64,000 nucleotides of DNA, taken from positions 1 through 64,000 of the forward strand of contig NZ_JBIVFT010000007.1 in NCBI RefSeq assembly GCF_044748305.1, in the 5' to 3' direction. Below the pieces are notes generated by a model. That model saw only the letters and a program-made list of their open reading frames with translations, searched no databases and was not told where the DNA came from. Source of the DNA: Arthrobacter_E sp044748305. GTDB lineage: Bacteria; Actinomycetota; Actinomycetes; Actinomycetales; Micrococcaceae. Below, one piece after another: positions 53,614 to 62,001 of the stretch. Positions within the stretch are counted from its first letter, which is position 1; the number at the start of each line of letters is the position of its first letter. The translations under genes and the position numbers were made by a program.

Positions 53614-54366
53614 ATGTCGCGAACCCCCAGCGCCGACGCGCTCGCAGTCTTTCATGCACTGCCGGTGACGGTTGACGTCGTCGCGCTCACCGTGCGCGAC
53701 GGTGTCCTCTGTGTCCTGCTCATCCGACGGCTCCTGCCGCCGTTCGAAGGGCGGCTGGCCCTGCCGGGCGGGTTCATGATGCGAGGCGAAGGGCTCGGAG
53801 ACGCGGCTCGCCGTGAGTTGACCGAAGAGACCGGGGTCGACCCCGTGCCGGGACACCTTGAGCAACTCGCCTCATACGGCCCTGGCGGGCGGGACCCCCG
53901 CGGAGATGTCCTCACGGTGGCTCACCTGGTCATGGCCCCGGACTTCCCGGTGATCGCCGCCGGTGGTGATGCCGCCGAAGCGGCCTGGCATCCGGTCTCC
54001 ACGGTGCAGGGAGCGCTCGCCTTCGATCATGACCTGATCCTGGCGGACGGCGTCGAGCGTGCTCGGGCCAAACTCGAATACTCGCCGCTGGCTGCAGCCT
54101 TCTGCGGGTCGGAGTTCACCATCGCCCAGATCCGCGGCGTCTATGAAGCCGTCTGGGGCGTCAGGCTCGATCCCCGGAACTTCCATCGCAAGGCCACTGG
54201 CGCGGTTGGATTCCTTGAGGAGACGGGCCAGGTCTCCTCCGGAGATGCGGGCAGGCCGGCGGCTCTCTACCGCCTTGCGCCGCAGTCGCGACAGGGCGAT
54301 GGGCCGACGACGGCGGCCGTTCTCAATCCGCCCATCATGCGGCCGGCGTCGTCCCCCGCGTCATAG
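53614..54366 (+). CDS. NrtR-type Nudix/winged-helix regulator
   Basis: 250 residues. The Nudix box (residues 53-75, GGFMMRGEGLGDAARRELTEETG) has all consensus residues, which in many NrtR repressors are degenerate, so it might still hydrolyse. The C-terminal part (SEFTIAQIRGVYEAVWGVRLDPRNFHRKA) is the winged helix of NrtR. NrtR proteins bind ADP-ribose and repress NAD genes. Here the divergent targets are the SPFH and NAD-kinase-like genes. The stop TAG abuts the convergent GNAT stop. Confidence 0.88.
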   Translation: MSRTPSADALAVFHALPVTVDVVALTVRDGVLCVLLIRRLLPPFEGRLALPGGFMMRGEGLGDAARRELTEETGVDPVPGHLEQLASYGPGGRDPRGDVLTVAHLVMAPDFPVIAAGGDAAEAAWHPVSTVQGALAFDHDLILADGVERARAKLEYSPLAAAFCGSEFTIAQIRGVYEAVWGVRLDPRNFHRKATGAVGFLEETGQVSSGDAGRPAALYRLAPQSRQGDGPTTAAVLNPPIMRPASSPAS

Positions 54367-54822
54367 AACGCGTGTCATGAAGACGCTGTGCGGGTCGTCC
54401 GTGTAGTCCCCGAACGGCTTGCACGTCTCGAAACCTTCGGAGAGGTACAAGGTGCGGGCGGGGCGGAAGAAGTCGGCGCTGCCGGTCTCCAGTGACACCC
54501 GGTGGACTTTGCGCCGTCGCGCGTCCTCCAGGAGGAAGTTGAGCATCCTCCGGCCGAGACCGAGCCCGCGACGTCCGGGGTGGGTGCGCATCGATTTGAG
54601 TTCCTCATGCCCGTGTCCGAGATCCTTGAGTGCACCCGTGGCGACCAGGTCCCTGCCGAGCTGGGCCGTGAACAGGCGGACCGGAGGGTTCAGCAACTCG
54701 TTCAGGGCGAGGGCGTGCCGGCTTTCCGGGGGAGCCGTGGGTGCGAGTTCTTCGTGGTGCCCCTGGAGGAAAGCGGCCAGAGGCTCGGTCCGGGTTCGGC
54801 TGCGTTCAATGATGATCTCCAC
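54361..54822 (-). CDS. GNAT-family N-acetyltransferase
   Basis: 153 residues. The acetyl-CoA-binding motif A is ELKSMRTHPGRRGLGLGRRMLNFLLEDARRRK, followed by SLETGSADFFRPARTLYLSEGFETCKPF. The substrate is unknown. The stop codons of this gene and the convergent Nudix gene lie side by side at 54361-54366, so there is no space for a terminator between them. Confidence 0.9.
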   Translation of the reverse strand: MEIIIERSRTRTEPLAAFLQGHHEELAPTAPPESRHALALNELLNPPVRLFTAQLGRDLVATGALKDLGHGHEELKSMRTHPGRRGLGLGRRMLNFLLEDARRRKVHRVSLETGSADFFRPARTLYLSEGFETCKPFGDYTDDPHSVFMTRVL

Positions 54823-54869
54823 GTGGCAAGCCTGGCAAATGGCGATTTCCGCCGTGTTTCCAGGCTGTG

Positions 54870-55460
54870 TCAGGGGCGTTGTGATTCCTCAGGGTTCGTA
54901 CGGGTCGCACGGGTCAGCCACTGGTCGAGCTCCTCGGGGCGTGAAAAAGCCAGGACCTGTGGACCGTCGGGGTCGGCCGCCCAGCTGCGGGCCTGGGACT
55001 TCTTGCGCGTGAACGTTCTCAGGTGCCAGAGCAGGATCGAATCCTTGGAGAACGTCTGGCGGAGCGTTTCGATATTGCCGTTGCAGACCGGCCGCCGGTC
55101 CCTGACCCGCTGTGCGGTGCGACGCAGGAGGCGGAGGAATGAGATGTGGCGCGGATAGTCGAGTGCGATCACCAGCTCGACGCGTTCCATCACGGGCTCT
55201 ATGAAGAGGCTGTAGGCACTGTCGAGGATCCACTCGTCCTGGGCGCAGATGTCCTTCGCGATCCAGAGCATTTCTTCGGGTGGCCGGTTGGTCCACCGGG
55301 CTTCCTCGGCGGGAAGCCAGCCGATGTCATCGTCCGCACTGTGCCAGGGGATGCCGCTCAGCGCCGAAAGCCGGGCGGCGGCGGACGACTTCCCTGTCCC
55401 GGTCACTCCATGAAAGAGAATCCGCCGGGGCAGGGGCGCATTCGGATCGGCGAGAGGCAT
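54870..55460 (-). CDS. Small P-loop kinase-like protein
   Basis: About 196 residues of the adenylate-kinase/topology-modulation group. Walker A is GVTGTGKSS; GIPWHSADDDIGWLP follows as in FlaR-like proteins, then an Arg-rich lid (LRLLRRTAQRVRDRRPVCNGN). ATG 55460 is chosen because the fold begins there. Substrate unknown. Confidence 0.82.
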   Translation of the reverse strand: MPLADPNAPLPRRILFHGVTGTGKSSAAARLSALSGIPWHSADDDIGWLPAEEARWTNRPPEEMLWIAKDICAQDEWILDSAYSLFIEPVMERVELVIALDYPRHISFLRLLRRTAQRVRDRRPVCNGNIETLRQTFSKDSILLWHLRTFTRKKSQARSWAADPDGPQVLAFSRPEELDQWLTRATRTNPEESQRP

Positions 55461-55633
55461 GGATTCAGCGTAAGCGGTATGCGTGGGGACGGGCACTCCG
55501 CGGGGTCCGGGAGTGACGAATCTGCGCGGGGTTCCCGATGGGACGGTCCGGGAGGGGTGCAGACAAGCGGCTCTGGGTCTGGTACCGTCACCGATATCTC
55601 TATCGAATGCATTAAAAACTTTGGGGGTTTGCC

Positions 55634-55888
55634 ATGAAGCCATTGAAGAGAATGAATCCGCTGAAGAGAATGATGATCACCGCATGCACGGCCGCCGTCG
55701 TCGTCGGTGCAGGTCTCGCGACAGCCGCGCCCTCGCAGGCCGGCACGGAGATCTACTACGGTCCCTACAACGCCAGCGGCTCCTGCAACGCAGACCGGAC
55801 GGACCTGCTGAACAGCGGTTACCTCAAGTCCGCTGTGGGCTGCTACCGGACCGTTGAAGGGTACTGGCACTTCTACGGATGGCGCTGA
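55634..55888 (+). CDS. Small secreted peptide
   Basis: 84 residues. A basic start with the repeated LKRM motif, then a hydrophobic core (ITACTAAVVVGAGLATAA) and an AxA-like cleavage site (PSQAG). The mature part is about 47 residues, Tyr- and Gly-rich with two Cys (51 and 70) that could form a disulfide. It resembles short actinobacterial secreted proteins of unknown function. No immunity or export gene is beside it. Confidence 0.7.
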   Translation: MKPLKRMNPLKRMMITACTAAVVVGAGLATAAPSQAGTEIYYGPYNASGSCNADRTDLLNSGYLKSAVGCYRTVEGYWHFYGWR

Positions 55889-55951
55889 TGCCAACGGCCT
55901 GTCGCTCACGGTGACCGGTCGGCGTCGTTGATCTGTTCCATCAGTTGCCAG

Positions 55952-55983
55952 GGGTGGGTGTCAAGAAGACTTGACGCCCACCC
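55952..55983 (+). terminator. Hairpin after the small secreted peptide
   Basis: GGGTGGGTGTCAAG (952-965) pairs with CTTGACGCCCACCC (970-983) with one G-U pair and a 4-nt loop, then TT. It is probably the terminator of the peptide gene. Confidence 0.6.
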
Positions 55984-56096
55984 TTGCCTTTGCGAATTCC
56001 GGAATGACCTACTTCTCAGAACATCCCCACCGTCCCGAAGCTTCGCGCGCGGGACGCGTGATCGGCTATTCGCTCGAGTCCCTGGGTGTCGTGTCC

Positions 56097-56387
56097 TCAC
56101 CACGCGCTGAAACCTGCGAAGAAGCCGGTGGCGGGCAGGAATTCCTCCCGTACGGACGTGACGCGCCCAGGAGGCGCCTCCGAGCGCAGCCAGCTCAGAA
56201 GCCGGCCTATGGCGTCGGGCGTTCCCTCCGCCGTGACCTCGACCGTTCCGTCCGGCAGATTGCCTGCGCTGCCGGTGAGACCGAGCCGTACCGCCTCGGT
56301 CTGCGTCCAGTAGCGGAACCCGACACCCTGGACCACCCCCGAGACGATCGCGTGCAGCCGCACGGTGCCCGGTTCTTCGCCCGTCAT
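56097..56387 (-). CDS. acyP: Acylphosphatase
   Basis: 96 residues. Cleaves acyl phosphates. The signature VSGVVQGVGFRYWTQTEA holds the catalytic Arg25, and GNLPDGTVEV holds Asn43. ATG overlaps the stop of the gene upstream by 4 nt. Confidence 0.96.
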   Translation of the reverse strand: MTGEEPGTVRLHAIVSGVVQGVGFRYWTQTEAVRLGLTGSAGNLPDGTVEVTAEGTPDAIGRLLSWLRSEAPPGRVTSVREEFLPATGFFAGFSAW

Positions 56388-56974
56388 GGCCGCCGCTTCT
56401 GCGGATGGATGGTCTCGTGCCGAGCCAGCATCGCCACGAAATCCTCGATTTTACGGGCTCTGGCCTCAGGCCGTTTCACCGAGCTGAGCCGGTAGATGAG
56501 CGCGTAGCGGTTCGCTGAGGTGAGCACTTCGAACATCGCCTGCGCCTCGGGGTTCTCTGCGACCGCCGACGCCAGATCAGCCGGCACCTCGGAGGTGGCC
56601 TGGCCCGCATACGCGAGCTCCCACCGCCCGTCGGCCTTGGCGGCGTCGACGACGGCGCGCCCCGCCTCCGTCATCAGACCGGCAGCCTCCAGCCGCTCGA
56701 TGTTGGCGACGTTGATCTTCGACCAACGGCTCTTCGGACCGCGGGGAGTGAAGCGGGTGCGGTAACTGCCTTCATCCCGGCGCCCGATCTGACCGTCCAC
56801 CCAGCCGAAGCAGAGGGCATGGTCCAGTGCCTGCTCGAAGGTCAGGGCCGTGACCGTGCCACCCTTCTTGTGCTCCACGAGCCACACGCCGGGGCTGCTG
56901 GCGTGGTTCTCCTGAAGCCAGGCGCGCCAGGCCTGTTCGTCCGGCACCAGCAATTCGGGAAGCTCCACAGCCAT
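56384..56974 (-). CDS. YdeI/OmpD-associated family protein
   Basis: 196 residues. The family features are LCFGWVDGQIGRRDEGSYRTRFTPRGPKSRWSKIN and the C-terminal SSVKRPEARARKIEDFVAML. Such proteins are linked to stress or peptide resistance, but the mechanism is not known. It is co-transcribed with acyP (4-nt overlap). Confidence 0.9.
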   Translation of the reverse strand: MAVELPELLVPDEQAWRAWLQENHASSPGVWLVEHKKGGTVTALTFEQALDHALCFGWVDGQIGRRDEGSYRTRFTPRGPKSRWSKINVANIERLEAAGLMTEAGRAVVDAAKADGRWELAYAGQATSEVPADLASAVAENPEAQAMFEVLTSANRYALIYRLSSVKRPEARARKIEDFVAMLARHETIHPQKRRP

Positions 56975-57002
56975 GCGCTCAGCGTACTCGTCGACAGGAT
57001 GC

Positions 57003-57827
57003 TCAGCGACGGGCCAACACCTGGAATGCGGTCATTCCCAGTGCCCAGAGCGTGTAGAGACTGACGGGCACCAGGAGAAGCCATTCGCGGATCGAACCGG
57101 CTTTGCCCAGGACCGGGACGGCGAAGTATCCGCCTCGAGTCCACACCGAGGACAGCAGCGGGAGTCGTCGGAAGAATCTCGGCGATTTCACTACGAACGG
57201 CCAGAACGGGTTCACTCCTCCGACCGTGAGGGCGTCCCCGACGATGTGGGCGGCCACGCCGAGGAACACGGCCTGCGGAAACCAGCCTTGTTCTTCCGGT
57301 GCGAAGACGGCGATGAACCCTCCCAACAGGACCCCGACCACCCAGGGCGTGACCTTCAACCGGTCTGGAACGAGCTTCAAGGCCTTGGCCGCGAAAGAGA
57401 TCAGCAGGATGGAGAGCAGACCAGCCCCGGCGTCGACGGTACCGAGTCCCGGAAGAGTCAGTTGCCACAGACCTGCGGCCCAGGCGAGGACGGTGAAGGC
57501 CGCAAGACCCAGGATCGAGTGGGTTCCGTGCCGATGTCCTCCGGCCAGCCCCTCCATGCAGAGGCACAGGGCTTTCGAAACCGGAGGCAGTGAATGGGCG
57601 ATGGTCGCGTTCCGGTGATCGGCGTCCGGGAGCAGTGCCGCGCCGGCGGTGACCAGCGCCCCGGTCGCCGCGCCGAGGGGACTGACCGGCAGGAGTCCCC
57701 AGCCGACGTCGAAGGCCGGCAACCCCCACGGCGTGCCGGAGGCGACCGCGCCGAGGTCGACGTGGAAGCGTGTGGTGACGGCGAGCCAGACGGCTGCACC
57801 GGTGGCGGCGTGATGCCCACCCATCAT
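57003..57827 (-). CDS. YdjM/DUF457-type membrane-bound metal-dependent hydrolase
   Basis: 274 residues with about six hydrophobic segments. Metal-binding pattern: HHAATGAAVW at the start, LLPDADHRNATIAH, GGHRHGTHSILGL and HIVGDALTVGGVNPFWPF. This is the arrangement of the YdjM/DUF457 family. The substrate is unknown. ATG 57827 (MM). Confidence 0.88.
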   Translation of the reverse strand: MMGGHHAATGAAVWLAVTTRFHVDLGAVASGTPWGLPAFDVGWGLLPVSPLGAATGALVTAGAALLPDADHRNATIAHSLPPVSKALCLCMEGLAGGHRHGTHSILGLAAFTVLAWAAGLWQLTLPGLGTVDAGAGLLSILLISFAAKALKLVPDRLKVTPWVVGVLLGGFIAVFAPEEQGWFPQAVFLGVAAHIVGDALTVGGVNPFWPFVVKSPRFFRRLPLLSSVWTRGGYFAVPVLGKAGSIREWLLLVPVSLYTLWALGMTAFQVLARR

Positions 57828-57902
57828 GGGGAAGACCCTCCCTGACCGGGGAAAACAGGACTTTCCTACGATAGTGACCCGGACTGACAGTTTTCTCGGT
57901 GC

Positions 57903-58409
57903 TCAGGGTGCCGTGATCGTGAGCCGGGCGGCCGGCTCCGCGCAAGACGCAGAGGAGGCCGACCCAAGGGAGCCCGCCACCCGGTTGTTGCGCCCCGTGT
58001 CGTCGCACCAATCGACATCGTGGGGCATGGCACTGACCGTGTAGTCCCCGACGGGCAGGGTGGCCGGGAGATCCAGGGTCGCGGTGAAGCCGCCTCGGTC
58101 GTTCATCGGTGCGAGCAGGCGGGTCAACTGATGATGACTCTTATCGAGCAATCGGATCTCCACCTGGGCTTGACCAGCGTAGCGGGGTTCGCAGTCCGCG
58201 TCCGGAGCGGCGACGCCGATGCTCTCGCCGGCGTGGACGGTGTCCTGACTGAGGTGGTAGGCGGGTGGTCCGCAGGGCGGGCTGAAGTTCCGGGGGCTCG
58301 CGGCCATCGACCATCCGAAGAATGCGAGCCCCAGCACCAGGGGCAGCCCGATGATGAGCACGTTGAACAGACGCCACGCTCGCGTGGCCGGATCGGTGCG
58401 GGTCCCCAT
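57903..58409 (-). CDS. Hypothetical single-pass membrane protein
   Basis: 168 residues. One N-terminal membrane helix (LFNVLIIGLPLVLGLAFFGW), then an exported domain of about 130 residues with four Cys (in PPCGPP, DADCEPR, DWCDD and ASCAEP), likely two disulfides, and a beta-rich look similar to Ig-like folds. No family recognised. Confidence 0.65.
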   Translation of the reverse strand: MGTRTDPATRAWRLFNVLIIGLPLVLGLAFFGWSMAASPRNFSPPCGPPAYHLSQDTVHAGESIGVAAPDADCEPRYAGQAQVEIRLLDKSHHQLTRLLAPMNDRGGFTATLDLPATLPVGDYTVSAMPHDVDWCDDTGRNNRVAGSLGSASSASCAEPAARLTITAP

Positions 58410-58550
58410 GGGTTCATTGTCCGGTGACTTCGCACTTCCGGCGGTGACGATCGCATCACGATCGTATGGGTCTCGGGCGGTCCAGGGGCTGCTGAGGGAA
58501 CTCTCAGGCGTATTTGGGACAATGGAGGCAATCCCACTGAAAGGTCATTC

Positions 58551-59129
58551 ATGTCAAGCACCCTGCACCTCGTCCGTCACGGCCAGACCGAATGGAATGT
58601 GCAGCACCGCTATCAGGGGCAGACCGACATCCTCCTCAACGCCACCGGCCGGGCTCAGGCGCAGGAGGTTGCCGAGAGCCTGCGCACAGTGCCGCTGGCC
58701 GCCGTCGTCACCTCGACCCTGGGCCGTGCGCACGCGACAGGCCGAGCCATCGCCGATCTGCAGCGGCTCCCGCTGCCCGCCACCGACGCCCGGCTCATGG
58801 AGCGGCACTTCGGCGTGGCGGAAGGGCTGGAAGACGACGAGGTGAAGAGCCGGTTCCCGGACCGGAACCTCATCCCGGGCCGCGAAAGCGATGAAGAGCT
58901 GCGCTCACGCGCCTTCGCGGTCCTGGAGGAACTCGCGGCGGCGTTCGACGGCGAGCAGATCGCGATCGTCACTCACGGCGGGTGGATCGCCATGGTGCTG
59001 CGCGAGTTGGTCGGCGAGGCGTACGACTATTCCTCGATCACCAACTGCTCCGTCCACACCCTGCGCTGGGATGCCGCCACCGGTCGTGTCGACGTCGTCG
59101 GTGCGGTGGAGGAGACTGCGCTCAACTGA
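58551..59129 (+). CDS. Histidine phosphatase (phosphoglycerate-mutase-like)
   Basis: 192 residues. The motif LVRHGQTEWN (His10 as nucleophile) and the second His142 in IVTHGGWIAM, with acid Glu84 in RLMERHFG. This is the branch 1 group that includes cofactor-dependent mutases and phosphatases; the length suggests a phosphatase. It precedes the IclR gene by 37 bp but is probably unrelated. Confidence 0.9.
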   Translation: MSSTLHLVRHGQTEWNVQHRYQGQTDILLNATGRAQAQEVAESLRTVPLAAVVTSTLGRAHATGRAIADLQRLPLPATDARLMERHFGVAEGLEDDEVKSRFPDRNLIPGRESDEELRSRAFAVLEELAAAFDGEQIAIVTHGGWIAMVLRELVGEAYDYSSITNCSVHTLRWDAATGRVDVVGAVEETALN

Positions 59130-59158
59130 GCGCCCCAGGAGTGGGCCCGTGAACTAGA

Positions 59159-59175
59159 TTTCTTCTGTGAAGAAA
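59159..59175. promoter_or_regulatory. IclR operator candidate over its own start codon
   Basis: TTTCTTC-TGT-GAAGAAA is a perfect palindrome with 7-bp arms; it contains the GTG start (59167) of the IclR gene. It has the same TGT centre as the site at 59969. Autorepression is likely. Confidence 0.55.
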
Positions 59176-59955
59176 AACCCGCTGCGAGAGAAACCGCCGT
59201 ACCCCATCGAATCGGTGGACAACGCGCTGCGGCTTCTGCAGCGTCTGCGTGATGTCGGGGCCCTGCGCCTGAAAGATGCCGCGGAGGAGATCGGCGTGGC
59301 GCCTTCGACCGCCCACCGTCTGCTGGCCATGCTGGTTTACCGCGGCTTCGCCGTGCAGGACGGCAGCAAACGCTACCTGCCGGGGCCGTCGCTCGGGATC
59401 GGGCCCGCCGGGCTGGCGTGGACCAGCAGGCTGCGGCGTGCTGCTCAGGTCCACCTGGAGATGCTCGCCGCGAAGACCGGTGAAACGGTGAGCCTGACGA
59501 TCAGGGTCGGAACCAGCACCCGCTTCCTCGACACCGTCGAAGGTTCCGGGATCCTTCGCGTCGGAGACCGTCAGGGTGCGGTTCTGCCTGCCCGTTTCAC
59601 CTCGGGCGGGAAGGCGCTGCTGGCCGCGCTGGACGACGGCGAGCTGGGTGAACTCTTCCTGGGGCCGACTGCTGCAGCCGCCGGGGAGGACATCGGGGCG
59701 GAAGCGTTCGAGGGTCTTCTGGCCGAGCTGCACGGCGTCCGTCAGCGTGGTTTCGCGGCGAACATCGAGGGTACGGAGACGGGTGTCAGCGCACTGGGCG
59801 AGGCCGTCCGGGACCGTGCCGGACGTCCCGTGGCCGCCGTCAGTGTGGCCGTCCCGAGCAGTCGTTTCCGCGCTGTCCTGGAAGGCGGGCTGGTGGGCCG
59901 CCTTCATGCGGCGGTGCGTCAACTGGAGCGCGAACTGGCTGAGCAATTGGAGTGA
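59167..59955 (+). CDS. IclR-family regulator of the gentisate operon
   Basis: 262 residues. The helix-turn-helix is LKDAAEEIGVAPSTAHRLLAMLVYRGFAVQDG, and the C-terminal effector domain has RFTSGGKALLAALDDGELGELF and ISVAVPSSRF-like segments. The start is GTG 59167 with no ribosome site, possibly a leaderless message. The divergent-type control site lies in the 93-bp gap to the dioxygenase gene (59969). Confidence 0.93.
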   Translation: MKKNPLREKPPYPIESVDNALRLLQRLRDVGALRLKDAAEEIGVAPSTAHRLLAMLVYRGFAVQDGSKRYLPGPSLGIGPAGLAWTSRLRRAAQVHLEMLAAKTGETVSLTIRVGTSTRFLDTVEGSGILRVGDRQGAVLPARFTSGGKALLAALDDGELGELFLGPTAAAAGEDIGAEAFEGLLAELHGVRQRGFAANIEGTETGVSALGEAVRDRAGRPVAAVSVAVPSSRFRAVLEGGLVGRLHAAVRQLERELAEQLE

Positions 59956-59968
59956 TCCTGGGCGACGA

Positions 59969-59983
59969 TTCTGCTGTGCAGAA
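59969..59983. promoter_or_regulatory. IclR operator candidate before the gentisate dioxygenase
   Basis: TTCTGC-TGT-GCAGAA is a perfect 6-bp-arm palindrome 65 bp upstream of the dioxygenase start. It has the same design as the site at 59159. Confidence 0.6.
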
Positions 59984-60048
59984 CTTGATGTCTTCTGAAA
60001 CGGCATCTGCTTAGCGTTGCGTTATCCAACCACGCAAGGAGCAGCGAC

Positions 60049-61179
60049 GTGTCCAGCACCGACCTCTTTCCTGGGGCACCTGAGCATCATGTGACTCCCT
60101 CTGTCCCTGAGCCGACGCCGGAAGAGGCTGGGGCGCTCGAAGACCTCTATGCGAACTTCGGGCGGGCGAATCTCATTCCGTTGTGGACCGAGATCGCCGA
60201 TCTGATGCCGATGGTCCCCACCCCGAAAGCCGTACCGCACGTCTGGGCCTGGAACTCCCTTTACCCGCTCGCCGAGCGTGCCGGTGAACTCGTCCCGGTG
60301 GGCCGCGGCGGCGAACGGCGGGCAATCGCCTTGGCCAATCCGGGGCTGGGCGGCACCCCTTACGCCACCCCGACCCTCTGGGCCGCGATTCAGTACCTCG
60401 GCGGGCGTGAGACCGCTCCGGAACACCGGCATTCTCAGAACGCGTTCCGGTTCGTCGTGGAGGGCGAGGGTGTCTGGACGGTCGTCAACGGTGATCCTGT
60501 GGCCATGCGGCGAGGGGATTTCCTCCTCACCCCAGGCTGGAACTTCCATGGGCACCACAACGACACCGATCAACCCATGGCCTGGATCGACGGCCTGGAC
60601 ATTCCACTGGTGCACTATCTGGACACCGGCTTTTTCGAGTACGGCACCGAGCGGGTCACTGATGAGGCGACGCCAGACGTCTCCCGTTCGGAGCGGCTCT
60701 GGGCGTACCCGGGTCTCCGCCCGCTGTCAGGGCTCGGGCGGACGGTCAACTCGCCCATCGCGGCCTATCGCTGGGAGTACACGGACGCCGCGTTGCGGCA
60801 GCAGCTGCTTCTCGAGGATGAAGGGCAGCCGGCGACCGTGAGCCAGGGGCATGCCGCCGTCCGTTTCTCCAACCCGACCACCGGGGGAGATGTCATGCCC
60901 ACCATCCGTGCGCAATTCCACCGGCTCAGAGCCGGAACGAGCACCTCTCCGCTCCGCGAGGTCGGCTCCTCCGTGTGGCAGGTCTTCGAGGGCCGGGGCG
61001 AGGTGGTCCTGGACGGCGTGACCACGGCTGTTGAAAAGGGAGACCTTTTCGTAGTCCCCTCCTGGTGCCGGTGGTCCCTGAACGCCGAGAGCGAATTCGA
61101 TCTGTTCCATTTCAGTGACGCCCCGCTTGTGGAGCGTCTGCACTTCGACCGCAGTTTCGCAGAAGGAGATGGCCGATGA
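60049..61179 (+). CDS. Gentisate 1,2-dioxygenase
   Basis: Opens the gentisate ring to maleylpyruvate with Fe(II) and O2. The 376-residue bicupin carries the metal-binding TAPEHRHSQNAFRFVVEGEGVWTVVNGD in cupin 1 and a second cupin (EVGSSVWQVFEGRGEVVLDG). GTG 60049 has AAGGAG upstream. It is first gene of the catabolic set; the next gene overlaps by 4 bp. Confidence 0.95.
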   Translation: MSSTDLFPGAPEHHVTPSVPEPTPEEAGALEDLYANFGRANLIPLWTEIADLMPMVPTPKAVPHVWAWNSLYPLAERAGELVPVGRGGERRAIALANPGLGGTPYATPTLWAAIQYLGGRETAPEHRHSQNAFRFVVEGEGVWTVVNGDPVAMRRGDFLLTPGWNFHGHHNDTDQPMAWIDGLDIPLVHYLDTGFFEYGTERVTDEATPDVSRSERLWAYPGLRPLSGLGRTVNSPIAAYRWEYTDAALRQQLLLEDEGQPATVSQGHAAVRFSNPTTGGDVMPTIRAQFHRLRAGTSTSPLREVGSSVWQVFEGRGEVVLDGVTTAVEKGDLFVVPSWCRWSLNAESEFDLFHFSDAPLVERLHFDRSFAEGDGR

Positions 61180-61997
61180 GGCTGGCAACAATCCGCACCC
61201 GGAACGGCACGGCGGCGGTGCGCGTCGACCCTGCCGCCCTGGTTGAGATTCAAGGGCACGACGACGTCGGGCAGCTGCTCCGTCAGGACAACTGGCGTGA
61301 GCTGGCGCAAGCGGCCGATGGTCCACGGCACGCGGTGGACGGTGCCGATCGCGCCCCGGTGGTGCCGCACCCCGGGAAGATCGTCTGCGTGGGCCACAAC
61401 TACCGCAACCACATCCGTGAAATGGGTCGGGAAATCCCCGAATACCCGGCGCTCTTCGCGAAATATCAGGAGAGTCTGATCGGCCCTTTCGATGATCTGG
61501 TGCTTCCGCCGGAATCGAGCGCGGTGGACTGGGAGGCGGAACTCGCCGTCGTCGTCGGCAAGGCAGGGCGCCGCATCCCGTTCGACGAGGCGGAGAGCTA
61601 CATTGCAGGGTATTCGGTGCTCAATGACGTCTCCATGCGGGACTACCAGTTCCGTACTGTGGAGTGGCTGCAAGGGAAGACCTGGGAGGCCTCCACGCCG
61701 TTCGGTCCGGATCTGGTGACTGTGGACGAGTTCTCCCCGGGCCCCCTCATGACCGCTGCGGTGGACGGCGCGGTCATGCAGCAGACCCCCACCGGGGATC
61801 TGGTGTTCACTCCGGCCTTCCTGGTCTCCTACATCTCCACCATCATCACCCTGAACCCGGGGGACGTGATCGCCACCGGAACGCCCGGCGGCGTGGGGCA
61901 CGCCCGGGACCCGAAGATCTATCTCAAGGGTGGGCAGGTCCTGGAAACCTCCATCGAGGGTCTGGGAACCCTCACGAACCGGATCGTCGAGGTCTGA
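61176..61997 (+). CDS. Fumarylacetoacetate-hydrolase-family protein (fumarylpyruvate hydrolase)
   Basis: 273 residues with the FAH features IVCVGHNYRNHIREMGREIPEYPALFAKY, the metal site VDWEAELAVVVGKAGR, GYSVLNDVSMRDYQFR, and GDVIATGTPGGVGHARDP. In gentisate operons this enzyme splits fumarylpyruvate to fumarate and pyruvate. ATG overlaps the dioxygenase stop. Confidence 0.93.
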   Translation: MRLATIRTRNGTAAVRVDPAALVEIQGHDDVGQLLRQDNWRELAQAADGPRHAVDGADRAPVVPHPGKIVCVGHNYRNHIREMGREIPEYPALFAKYQESLIGPFDDLVLPPESSAVDWEAELAVVVGKAGRRIPFDEAESYIAGYSVLNDVSMRDYQFRTVEWLQGKTWEASTPFGPDLVTVDEFSPGPLMTAAVDGAVMQQTPTGDLVFTPAFLVSYISTIITLNPGDVIATGTPGGVGHARDPKIYLKGGQVLETSIEGLGTLTNRIVEV

Positions 61998-62001
61998 ACT
62001 C

